The notes beneath the pieces are model-generated. The model was not told the origin of the DNA. It made no database searches and saw only the letters and a program-made list of their open reading frames with translations. Shown one piece after another: positions 1 to 12,100 of a DNA stretch of 54,501 nt. Source of the DNA: Saccoglossus kowalevskii (Eukaryota > Hemichordata > Enteropneusta > Harrimaniidae); assembly GCF_000003605.2 (NCBI RefSeq), contig NW_003133354.1, positions 45,289 to 99,789 of the forward strand. The letters are read 5' to 3'. Position 1 is the stretch's first letter. Each line of letters starts with the position of its first letter. The position numbers and the translations under genes were made by a program.

Positions 1-660
1 AAGAAACCTTCGTATTAGGTAAGAACCCTTCGAATTAGGCAAGAACCCTTTGAATTAGGTAAGAACCCTTTGAATTAGGTAAGAACCCTTTGAATTAGGC
101 AAGAACCCTTTGAATTAGGCAAGAACCTTTTGAATTAGGCAAGAACCCTTCGAATTAGGCAAGAACCCTTTGAATTAGGCAAGAACCCTTTGAATTAGGC
201 AAGAACCCTTTGAATTAGGTAAGAACCCTTCGAATTAGGTAAGAACCCTTTGAATTAGGTAAGAACCCTTCGAATTAGGCAAGAACCCTTCGAATTAGGC
301 AAGAACCCTTTCAATTAGGCAAGAACCCTTTGAATTAGGCAAGAACCCTTTGAATTAGGCAAGAAACCTTCGTATTAGGTAAGAACCCTTCGAATTAGGC
401 AAGAACCCTTCGAATTAGGTAAGAACCCTTTGAATTAGGCAAGAACCCTTTGAATTAGGCAAGAACCCTTCAAATTAGGTAAGAACCCTTTGTATTTGGT
501 AAGAACCCTTCATATATGGTAAGAACCTTCGTATTAGATATGAACCCTTCGTAGTTGGTAAGAACCTTTCGTATTAGGTATGAACCCTTCGTAGTTGGTA
601 AGAACCCTTCGTATTATGTATGAACCCTTAGTAGTTGGTATGAATTTTCGATAGTTGATA
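1..660. repeat. 20-bp tandem repeat array (satellite-like)
   Basis: About 32 head-to-tail copies of a 20-bp unit, consensus aagaacccttYgaattaggY, almost exactly in register with every 20 bases from 1 to about 500 and then decaying with small deletions to about 660. The array runs off the left edge. Variant units at position 1 and position 361 are identical (aagaaaccttcgtattaggt) and their next neighbours match too, hinting at a 360-bp higher-order period. No coding potential. Confidence 0.97.
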
Positions 661-850
661 AAAACTCAGGGTGGTGGTGAGAACGCTGGGTTGCTAATAA
701 GAACTATTTGTAGTAGACAAGAACTCTATGTAATTGGTAAGAATTCAGAGTAGGTTGTAGTTGGTAAATAATGACTCTGGATCGTTAGCAAAAACGTTTT
801 GTAGTAGCTAAGGACTTTGGGAAAGTGGGTGAGAATAGGTAGAGGTAGTG
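661..850. repeat. Degenerate tail of the 20-bp array
   Basis: Phrases such as gagaacgctgggttg, aagaactatttgtagtag and aagaactctatgtaattgg recur at roughly 20-27-base spacing and look like heavily diverged copies of the unit to the left. I infer the original array extended to about 850. Confidence 0.5.
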
Positions 851-907
851 GAATAATATTTACTGAATATTTGTTATTTCAATTTCAGGTGTGATTACTA
901 GATATGA

Positions 908-1036
908 GCCTTGAAATCACGACTTATGTCACTGCCTTGAAATCATGACTTATGTCACTGCCTTGAAATCACGACTTGTATCACTGCCTTGAAATCACAA
1001 CTTATGACGTCACTGCCCCGAAATCATGACTTATCA
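908..1036. repeat. About 27-bp tandem repeat, 5 copies
   Basis: Five copies of ccttgaaatcaYgacttatg followed by tcactg, with small length differences between copies (26-30 bp). Non-coding and unrelated to the 20-bp array. Confidence 0.9.
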
Positions 1037-2229
1037 TGCCTCTCGTAAAACCATAATTGATTGTATCCATATATTCGATAATGCACGCTACTACATTATC
1101 TATAACATTAGCTTTTGTAATATATATTATTATGTTTTTAGACCAAAGTATGAATTAAAGCTAGGTCAATCTATAGTACTGTATAACTAATTGGAAATAA
1201 ATGCAACTGTCATATATTAAATTTTGTGGTGGATTTTTTTTTCATAAATTAGGACAATAAATATCAAAATGTGAAGCTTGAGGCTAGATAAGCTCACCAG
1301 TAAGCAATAAGCTATCAAGCTAGTAACGAGAAATAGACACAGGTATATCATTTGTTTTCAAACATACGGTACATTACTGGACAGTGTAATCTCAAATGGG
1401 ATAGATTCAAGGCATGGTTCAGTTGGAGCCTATACATCTCTTGCAGAGATTAATTGCATTGTAACACCAGATATGTAGGTCACTTGGGTGAAATATCAGA
1501 ATTGTTAATTTACTAACAGCATCATCAATTATATGCGAGACTTGCACTTATTACTGCCGATGATTCCTTTGATACCTTCCAATCACATAAAAATATCCTA
1601 TTGAAGTTTGATAACGTCTCAGTTTGTACTCTGTGCAACAGTCAAAGTTGCCATCTTTGTTTATATGAGACCCATGACGACTACTGCCCTTTTAACTAAA
1701 ACTTTAATTATTCATAAATGTAGATGTATAAATCAAGGAAATCTATATAGACTACATTCTCTCAGCACAACCAACAACTTCGCTATAGACATCAATAAAC
1801 TTCATGCGCGAATCTGTAATTCCAGTTAGTAATTCTCTATCCTAAGACTGGCTTCTCTAATCCATGCCCAGTTTATTGCAAAGTATCCGTGATATGTGTC
1901 ACACTCGGCTGGGGTAGATCATTGACACACAAGAAACTGTTCGTATTCCGGTGATGTTTTTCTATAATAGGTACCAGTCAGTCAAAAACAGATACTCTGC
2001 AATATGTACACATAGCGACCGACCACCAAAGGCATGAATGTTTTATAATTTTTGATAGGATCAGAGTAATTCAGGGGGGGGGCTAAATCTGTCTATATTC
2101 AGTGTTTTCTTACCAACTACCAAAGTTTATTGACCTGTGGGGATATTTTTGAACCGCACACTGTTCAGGCTGATCAAAACAAGGAATGATGTGACAATCT
2201 TGCACACTATTCAAAGTATTAACATTTGA
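1037..2229. other. Intergenic, nothing recognised
   Basis: AT-rich single-copy-looking DNA. The only ORF (1608-1829, 73 codons) has low-complexity composition and no family features. I see no gene, RNA or clear element here. Confidence 0.6.
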
Positions 2230-2840
2230 ATGGATCCAGCGCAGAAAGACCACACACAATGTATGTACCCATATGTTCCTATATCAGTACAAAACCATGT
2301 TTAATGTATGTACCAAAATGGAAACAGATGTATAAGGTCCATAACAACAGAAATGCTTGATTTTGATGCAACCATTCCGCCATTTAGAATTGGATTATCG
2401 AACAAATTTATTTGCACATGTATAACATCATGAACAATGTACATTGCATATATTATTAATTTGAACGTGATTGGTCAAAGCATGTCAAAAATATGGTTTT
2501 GGAACAACATTCATTCTAATAAAATGGCCATTTAAGATATTGTCTATCTAAAATCTGATCTGCAAAACACAATGCTGTGCCATAATTTCCAATGTATGAA
2601 ACAAATTTGCACAAAATCCATTCATATAGGACCAATATTTGGTTTAAAATAGCAAAAATGCTCAAGTTGGATGAATTTTTAAACTTGAAATTATTGTCAT
2701 TTAGCCATCTTGAATCAGATCATTAAACGAATGGATGGATGTACATATGTATCCAAATTAAGATAAATAATATGTGTGTACAGTGTGAATGTGATTGGCT
2801 GAGGCATGTCCAAGATACAGGTCAGGACTCACTGTTGTTT
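2230..2840. mobile_element. Decayed copies of the 300-bp-repeat element family
   Basis: This stretch shares ordered phrases with the better preserved element at 3568-4808: a 'gtatgtaccaa' phrase, 'aaatgcttgat', 'gattggtcaaagcatgtc', 'aaaatggcc', 'gccatcttgaatcagatc', and 'ggcatgtccaagatacaggt'. The copies are strongly diverged. It lies just 3' of NOL10 and may be partly in its 3' UTR. Confidence 0.6.
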
Positions 2841-2843
2841 ATT
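2838..2843 (-). terminator. Candidate NOL10 polyadenylation signal
   Basis: TTTATT on the plus strand reads AATAAA in the NOL10 direction, about 210 bases past the stop codon. A second AATAAA (3058-3053) overlaps the stop codon itself. Such hexamers are common by chance in AT-rich DNA, so this is a weak call. Confidence 0.25.
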
Positions 2844-3053
2844 TTCACACATCAAAATGACTGACAGACACAATGACTAAGTTACCCCAAGTCCCTTTCC
2901 ACTATGGCTGGGCACTATGACAGGAGTAATGTAGATATTGACTGGAACTGGTATGATATGGGGGTAATGACTGATGTACCAAGATGTCATATCACAAACA
3001 TATCTCAATACTAATAGGAAAAACAAGATTCTGATTAAAAAGGGTGTACGCTT

Positions 3054-3185
3054 TTATTTTCTTTTTCTCCAGACCATTCCAGGTTTCCTCTCTTTCTTCA
3101 AAAGATGTTTTGCAGACCTTCCCACCTTTAATCTGTCATCTTTGTGTTGCCTAGCAGCAGCATCCTTTGCAGATTCTCGTTCATT
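3054..3185 (-). CDS. NOL10: NOL10 exon 18 (last coding exon)
   Basis: Forty-three codons plus [23 protein letters not shown], then a basic tail ending WRKRK. Acceptor tttag|AAT. The basic end suits RNA binding or nucleolar targeting, an inference from composition. Confidence 0.93.
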   Translation of the reverse strand, partial: NERESAKDAAARQHKDDRLKVGRSAKHLLKKERKPGMVWRKRK

Positions 3186-6100
3186 CTAAAAATATTTTGT
3201 AAAACAAATTAGGAGAGAAAAAAAAAATGGAACTATTAATCATGTCATTGTTTTTGAACTATTTTTTGTACTGCTACTTCGGTATCCCAACATGTTTTGC
3301 TGTACTGTTATATAAGATATCTCAGCAATATAAACATAAGTGTGAGTGTATACCTTTCTCAGTGTAAATGTCATTTCTTTACTTCCTGCAAACTTCCCTG
3401 TATTATCCTTAAAGCTGTCTTTGTTTATTCTTTCACCAAAACTTTTTCTGCAATAAAAATCACCAATATCTGTTACCATGGATACATTTAATATTTGAAT
3501 CATTAGCTTACATAGGACGTCCACTCAAGCCTCAATTATCTGATGAAGAACAAGCCATGCATGGCACAGTCCCCGTTAGTTATCAAATTTAAGATATATA
3601 GTTATATTTATGGTAATATAGCTGGAATATAACCATGTCAGGAATATGATTTTTTAACATTAAAATGATTGACATTTGTATCTGATCGTCAAACAAGTAC
3701 TTGTCCATATTGAGAGATATTGCTCTGGAACAGAATTCAAAATCAGCCATTTTGAATACAAACGAATATATAAAATTTGAATATATAATCAGTCAAAGCA
3801 CTTAAGAGATACATGTATGGCTCTAGAAGCCCAATCATTAAAACAAAATGGCAACCAGTCAGCCATTTTGAATCCAATCTGAAAAATAAAATGACATGCA
3901 TCAGGAACCCGTAATGTCTAATGTATGTACCAAGTTTGAACAAAATCCATCCATAAATGCCAGAAAAGTTTGATATTTGATGATTTTTTAGCACAAAAAT
4001 GGCCACCATTTGGCCATTTTGAATAGGATTGTCAAACCAATATATCTGTCTATCTATGACATGATGTATGATGAATGTTTAAAATTTGAACATAATCAGT
4101 CAAAACAAGTCGGAGATATGGGTCTAGAAGCCCATTCATTAAAACAAAATGGCCGCCAGACAGCCATTTTGAATCCGATCTGAAAAATAAATGATATGCA
4201 TCAGGAACCAGTAATGTCTAATATATGTACCAAGTTTGAACAAAATCCATCCATAAATGCCAGAAATGCTTGATATTTGATGATTTTTTAGCACAAAAAT
4301 GGCCACCATTTGGCCATTTTGAATAGGATTGTCAAATCAATATATCTGTCTATCTATGACATGATGTATGATGAATGTTTAAAATTTGAACATAATCAGT
4401 CAAAACAAGTCGGAGATATGGGTCTAGAAGCCCATTCATTAAAACAAAATGGCCGCCAGTCGGCCATTTTGAATCTTATCTGAAAACAAAATTATTTGCA
4501 TCAAGGTCCTATAATGTCTAATGTATATACCAAGTTTGAACAAAATCCATCTGTAAACAGTCGAGAAATGCTTGATTTTTAGGATTATTTAGCACAAAAA
4601 TGGCCGCTATTCGGCCATCTTGAATCAGATCGTGAAACAAATTGACGTGCATATGTATAATATCATGTATGATGTATGTGTGAAGTTTGATTGTGATTGT
4701 TCCAGGCATTTCTAAGATACAGGTCCGGACGCACGCACAGACGCACGCACGGACACACAGAGGTCAAAACATAAGTCCCCGTTTTCGGACTGCGTCCGAA
4801 CGGGGACTAACAAGTTGCAAATGAGAAATATTTTGAGACAAATTTTTGTAGCATATTTACAACATATTTGTCCTGGACATTTTGTTTCAAAATTTCAAAA
4901 AAATATTATGAAAATTAGGTAATTATTATGCATGCATTTGAACCAAAACATAATCAAGCTGAAAAACTTTCCCAAAACACCCATGGGGATATTTACAACG
5001 CGTTTGAGAGAAACAAATACCAATAAGTGTCTTGATGGTCAAAATAGCTTAACCGTTTATATACAGCGTATTCCTCAAAACTAAGTTGAAAATGCTCTAT
5101 AAGATATTACCGTAAAATCTGTATTAGAAGCCGCATCCCCAATAGAAGCCGCACCCATTCTTTTTGAACAATTGAGAACCAAACCTTCACAATTTCTCAT
5201 ATGTGTAGATGCTCCAATACAAGCCGCATCCCTTCTGTTGCATTGTACCATTTTAATAGAAGCCGCAGCTTTAACAGATTTTACAGTAGCTATTTGCCAT
5301 GTAATACACCAATTACAATCCTACTTTGCAAAGTTCCCCAAACTGGTTACACAATGAACTTGTTACTCCATGTATGTAGTCTAATTTTGTCATTACTAGT
5401 TCAATGATACAGTCATTCAATGTCATCTCGAAAACATATAATAGTCTAAGAATTTCTGATTGATCTGATCTAGTAGTCCAAGAAATAGATCTAGTTATAT
5501 AATGAGGATTGTCATTTTTTGTGATTATTTCACTATCTTCAAGCCTTTTTTTAAATACCGGGGTATTAATTTTTTTATTATTTTAGAATAAAAAATAAAA
5601 CATGTAAGCTAGTTTACCATATGCAGAAGCAGTAAAAACTAGTTTTGTATGTATTATTAAAAATAATAATATTGATCTTTACTTTACTTCTATTTTTTAA
5701 GGATTTAGGATATTTCTATGATCCTGCATGAAGATCAGACTTACGTGATATGTTTTCGTTTCTTAGTGAGTTCTTTGATAGCCTTGAAATCTTCCCCAGA
5801 TTTTAACTCATAAAATTTAGGTTTTGACTCTGTCAATCCTTGCATGGTATCTACTTTCCTTTTCATTCTTTCTTCTTGTTTTACAAGATGATGCTGTCGC
5901 TTCATCTCTTCTCTCCATTCCCGCTCTTCCTCTTCATCTGAGCTGCTCTCTTCATCACTAGGTCGTCCCTCTTCCTCCTTAAGTACAAACAAAGATGTAT
6001 CAAGTAGATGTATTAGTATACCTGGCATATCTTTATAATGTGCAGTCTATGTGCTTTATCCTGGCAAGTCATTAAATTAATTAATCAAAACTATACCTGG

Positions 6101-9100
6101 GAATTATATCTATATAGAAACTGAGTATTAGCTCACTTGGATATTCTCATTAAAAACTATGAAAGGTGTCAACTTTTGTGACGACATGCCTAGTTGTGCA
6201 TCCAAATGAACCGACACAACTGATTGGATAGTACTTATGAGCAGATGCATGCAGCATGTGATCTGATGAAACTGCAACTCTGTATGGAGGCCACTGATTG
6301 GTGGATTGAAACAACATCATGTGTACATGTTTTGGAGAAGGGGACTCATCAATATATAAACTAGATTGTGACGTTAAGAGTTTCCACAACCATGCTAAAT
6401 GCATTACCACCAGTCTATATCTGAGAAAGTGAATCCTGACACCAAATTGTTGAAAAGCCTTGAAGAACACTCGATAATGTAACCAGTTGAGCGAGGCTAA
6501 CAGAGTCATAAACTCAGTATGGTTCGTAACCAGTCTTATGATTGGTTGTTGACACATTCTGAATAGGCCACGCCTCAAACAGTGTCATGCGTTCGGGCCA
6601 ACCGTTAATTATTCATGAATGGAGTCAATTTGTGTAGTTTTCTTGATTTATTCTGCAGATATCGATAAAATATAGGTAAGGCTTTGGCAAAATTTGAAAG
6701 AGCAACTAATATTCTTCAACCAGGTATTTTTTCTAGATTTTATTAATCATTCTGTTTGTCTGTTTTTCCAGTTTAAAAAAAAGCTCGCTGGAGCCTTCAT
6801 CCCTTGTCTATTTCTTAGACGATACACCCCACCCCCACCCACCCCCCGCGTACAGTTGATTATAGTTCCTGGGCTCCCTGTGATGAAATAATCAAATATG
6901 GAACATATGTAATAAGTATTATTATTTACTGTTCACTAAGGTCACATAATCAAAATGTGCTATGAATACATATGTAATACAAGATGAGATGATCTTATTA
7001 AAAACAATAACACTTGCAACTAACCTCAATTTCATCAAACTTCTCATCTAGCATGGCTTGATGTTTCTTCTCTTTCTGTTTTTCCATCCTAGCAACCATA
7101 GGATTTAACATTCTGAACTCTTCACTATCTAAGTCTACTTGGAAGTCAGGATTTTTAAACATAACAGCAAAACGGTCATCTTTCAAAAGGCTAGGTAACA
7201 CTTTCTGAAAAACAATATATGTATTTGTCATCTATACACATGAAGTTGTCATGGCAGTCATGTGGTAGCCATGGCATTCACATGCAGTAGTCATGGAAAT
7301 CACATGTCAGTAGTACAAAGTTCATGAAAAACAAATAATTGTCAATGTCGTATCATTGTCTAATTTTTATACGACTGCCATGTCTTTTATAAATAATGAA
7401 AGATGTATAGTATATACATATAGATGTGTTGCGTATGAAGATTCTGTCATATTACTGTCACTCTTGATGACACAGTCCTGGTCACAATTAGGAGAAATGT
7501 TGTTCATGTCAAAGATAAAAGCAATATGGCTGCAAGTTTGTCATCTTTTGTCTGTTAACAAAATGTCATTGACATAACAGGCAAAATGTACTGTCAACTT
7601 GTGATTTCATGAATTTACGGCATTTTGAAGACGCAATTTTCCAAGAGTCACTGTCATATGATCGTAACAAATTGTATGTAAGAATTAAATGTATTATGTG
7701 GTCAAATTGCATATGCAAATTGGTGGTCATGTGACCAGGTAGATTGTTTATGAGAGAAATTGTAGTATGATTTATAAGTGAATAATAGACTTGACTAGTA
7801 CTCACAAATATACATTTATTAAAGATTAATTAAATGACTTGAAATGCAAATATCCCACTGACCTTTTTCTTTTTTTTATCTATGTTGTCTTCTTTTTCTA
7901 TGATTTTTTGTGCCAATTCTTTATTAACTGCAGGCAATTTCTGTATAACAAGTGAATTTGATGAATATAAAACATATGGCTTATAAGTCAATATTCTCCA
8001 GTAAACCTGCCATTTCACTCATTTCACTTAATGACCTCCAGTAAACCTGCCATTTCACTCAATGACCTGCAGTAATCCTGACATACACTCATTTCACTCA
8101 ATGACCTGCAGTAAACTTGCCATACACTCATTTCACTCAAAGACCTGCAGTAAACTTGCCATACACTCATTTCACTCAATGACCTCCAGTAAACCTATCA
8201 TACGCTCAATGACCTGCAGTAATCCTGACATACACTCATTTCACTCAATGATCTCCAGTAAACAAGTCATACGCTCAATGAACTGCAGTAATCCTGACAT
8301 ACACTCATCTCACTCAATGACCTGCAGTAAACCTGCCATACACTCATTTCACTCAACGACCTGCAGTAATCCTGACATACACTCATTTCACTCAATGACC
8401 TGCAGTAATCCTGACATACACTCATTTCACTCAATGACATCTAGTATATATGCTCAATGACCTACAGTAAACCTGCCATACACTCATTTCACTCAATGAC
8501 TTGCAGTAAACCTGCCATACACTCATTTCACTCAATGACCTGCAGTAATCCTGACATACACTCATTATCTCACTCAATGACCTCTAGTAAATCTGCCATG
8601 GACTCATTACTTCATTCAATGACCTACAGTTATCCTGCCATACACTAATTATTTCAATCAATGACCTCCAGCAAACAGGTGTAACACTCATTACTTAACT
8701 TAATAACTCCAGTAAATCTGCCATACACTCATTAGTTTATTCAATGACCTGCAGTAATCCTGACATACACTCATTATCTCACTCAATGACCTCCAGACGT
8801 AACACTCAATAATCCACTCAATAACTCCAGTAAATCTGCCATATGCTCATTACTTTACTCAATGACTCAACTTTACTCAAGTTAACCTGCCATACATTCA
8901 TTATTTCACTCAATGACCTGCACTAAACAGGCATAGCACTATTTCACTTGATTACCTACAGTGAACTTGTCTGTTACTCGTTATATCATCCAATGACACT
9001 ATTATAAATACATACATCAACTTTCACTCTGTTTGTCCGTGTAGCTTCAATCTTTTCCCGTATTTTCTTCTTTTTATAATCCTCATATGCAAAAGGCTCA

Positions 9101-12100
9101 GCAATTGATTTAGCTTTGTGATACAGTCGGATGTCCATGAAGAAACCATGCATATAGGCACGTAGTAAATTTGTACCAAGTAAGTGTTTTAACCCTGTAA
9201 ACAATCAAACATAGTAACAGTAAATGATACTGTATGACATTGGCTGTGATTTCTTGTACTTAATGAGCTGCAGCATTCACAAGGTATCTCAACAGCAAAT
9301 AGTAAAAGTAAAAATATTGAACACAGTTTACATAATTTATAACTTCTATTTACATATATGAAGAAGGTATCTTTTTTGGACAGCCTATTTCTTTGACAAG
9401 ATTTAGTCCTGATGGTAAAAACAGATCTGGCGGTGTACGACTCAGAGATAAACCAGAGAATATTCATGCAAATAGCAAGGTATATGCATATCGCAGTGCA
9501 TTATGGGAATTCCTTTACTCACCAAGATTTTCTAAATCTTTTTTTGTTACAAACTTATAATCATCATATACAACAGGATTTGGATCTTCTTCAAGTTCTT
9601 CTGTTAAGTTGTCTAAAAATGAACACCATCTTGCTGCAGGACCAAGACTCTAGAAAATAAATATTTTCATTTTGTTTAACTTTTTTTTAATGTTTCATAA
9701 ATTTGTAAATCAACTTGACCATTCACAATGCCTTAGCTGATGCTTCTACATAGGGAATATAGAATTTTTTCGTGTATATTGTAAATTTTTTACACAAAAT
9801 TTATGAAGATTTATAGGTAGCGGCTGTTACCAAATGGCTTCCATATAGACATCAAACTATTTTATGTTTATGCATGCCTGTGCACATTGACTGGTCGGCA
9901 AGAATCGGTTATTTGCATCCAATGAAAAAAGTAAGGACACTGTTAGCTGCCTCTGTTATTAATTATTCATGCAAGTATGTGTTCAAAACAACTTATTGTC
10001 AATGTTATCGCAGCAAATTGCAAGCCTATGTAAATCAGTGAGAGTGTCATTTATTGTTAAATGCTGGTTGGTAAAATAGTAAACATGACAATGTGACAGC
10101 CTATAACCAATGAATAATACCGTAGGCTTAGTATGCTGGAAATTTGTAAGCTCAATAATAGGGTCTGGTTGGTTCAGCAAAGGATAGTTTCTTGGTGTGT
10201 TTGGACATCAGCAGATATAGGCATTGTACTTCAAATGCTGTTATGAAATTATGAAAAGTGGTTGATTCTGTTATAAATTTTATTCATTGTTCTTGTATAG
10301 TAGTCTTCACAATAGTCATAATTCTTGACTGTTTCAGAAGTTATTATCTTGTCTAAAAATTTGAATTAAAACATTCAAATCCATGTGCTAAATATTTTGA
10401 CTTTGATTCAACAAATATTACATACTGTTTTAAAAATAGATTGACTCGAATTGGTGAAATACAGGACAAGTCATGCTCATTGGTGTACAGCATTGGTAAT
10501 TTATAGACACTACACAAAAAATTTTAAAATTACCAAAAGTACGATTTTTGACAGATCAACTTCAAACACTAGACAGGTCATCTATGCTTACAGATTAACC
10601 ATAAATATAAGTTTGATGCTGATCAGCTGAATATTATTGGAGATATTGAATCCACAAGAAAAGATTATGACAATAACTTTACTTTGAGAAAGCCAATGTG
10701 AAAAACTTACCGGAATAAAATAACTTTGCATTTTTGGAGATTCAGTTGCTAAGAATAACAATCCAGTATCAGGTAAAACACATAAATCATTGATACTGCA
10801 GAGTGGTTCAATTGAAGTGTAAGCTTTGCCCTGCAAGTAAAATCACACAATATTAATTGTTTCAAACAAAGAACAAATTTTATAAATTCTTCAACGTTTA
10901 CAACTCAAGCAAAAAAATGTCATCAAATCACCAAAATAATTTTGTCGTTGCAGACATATTCAACTATTTGTTTCTAACTATGTTTATGATAAAATGTACA
11001 AGTAGGATCTGACTTCTTGTGTGTAAGATTTCCTTAGAAGCAACCTCCATTTCCAGCCCTCTATGTTATTCACACAGATTGCAATGATCATAGATTTATT
11101 CAAATTTTTTTATCACAATGTCTGCTGTAATAACTGACAGGCAAGTTTACTAGTTTACATGTATAGTGCAAGGAAGAAACAAAACACACATCATTGACAA
11201 GTAAAATAAGTTTTCATTGACCTTCCTTGCTGTCATATGTAGTGTTACTTACAGTGTCTCTATCCCAAAGTTTCACAATTTTACTGTCAGCAGAAATGAC
11301 TAAATTATGTGAATTGTGAAATTCAATGGATTTGATTGGTAAACCATATTGGTGGTCCTTCACTAAAAGTGGCTTGTCTGATCGGATATCATACAATAAA
11401 ATCTAAAGGAAAAAAAATAAGATAATCATTTTGTGAAAAGAAAAAATAATTTGTTTTTTAAACTCTAGTTCATTTTTTGAAACTTCAATCAGTGACTGTG
11501 CACTAAATTAATAAATGGAATATCAGCCAGAAAGGAATGATAGAATGTTTTCAATTAATTTCTATACAAACTGGAGCGGAATAATTATGTATAACATCTA
11601 TAAACACATAACTCAGAGTTATTCATTAAAGTGGAACAAATCACATACCTATGGCTCATATGGTTTCTACATCTTAAAATTGAAAGTAGATCATTTCATT
11701 TTGGAAGTATTGAAGGGTCTTATCCCCAGACAAACATATCTACAATGTAAGTGATCTTAAAAATAATAAATTCCCCAAGCTTAGTGTCTATTGTCTTACT
11801 TAATTTAGGAGCAATGCTTAAACTCATATTCTGCAGTTTATTTCTTTTTACCATCCATAATTTTAACATTTGATATCATAATCAGGGTTTTTCTAGAAAA
11901 AACTTTTAAGAAGGAGAGCCCCTTTGTTACTATTGGTAACATTCGGTAAGATGCAACAATCAATAAACCTACCTGCCCTGTAGTCGTGCCAACAGCCATA
12001 TTCAAACTACCCCTGAATTTTAATGCTGAGATAGAAGGCATTCCATCCACACTATAAGTAAAAAAAAAGATGATTGAATTAAAACATTATTAATACAATT

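Noticed and set aside
1-660. CRISPR-like array
   Set aside because: Units are contiguous 20-bp repeats with no spacers, in an animal genome.
6150-6578. 142-codon antisense ORF
   Set aside because: Longest clean ORF in NOL10 intron 15, but no domain, no splice context and intron-like composition.
8062-8648. Repetitive 132- and 63-codon ORFs (SFHSMTCSN type)
   Set aside because: They are the 39-bp minisatellite read in frame (39 is a multiple of 3), not a gene.
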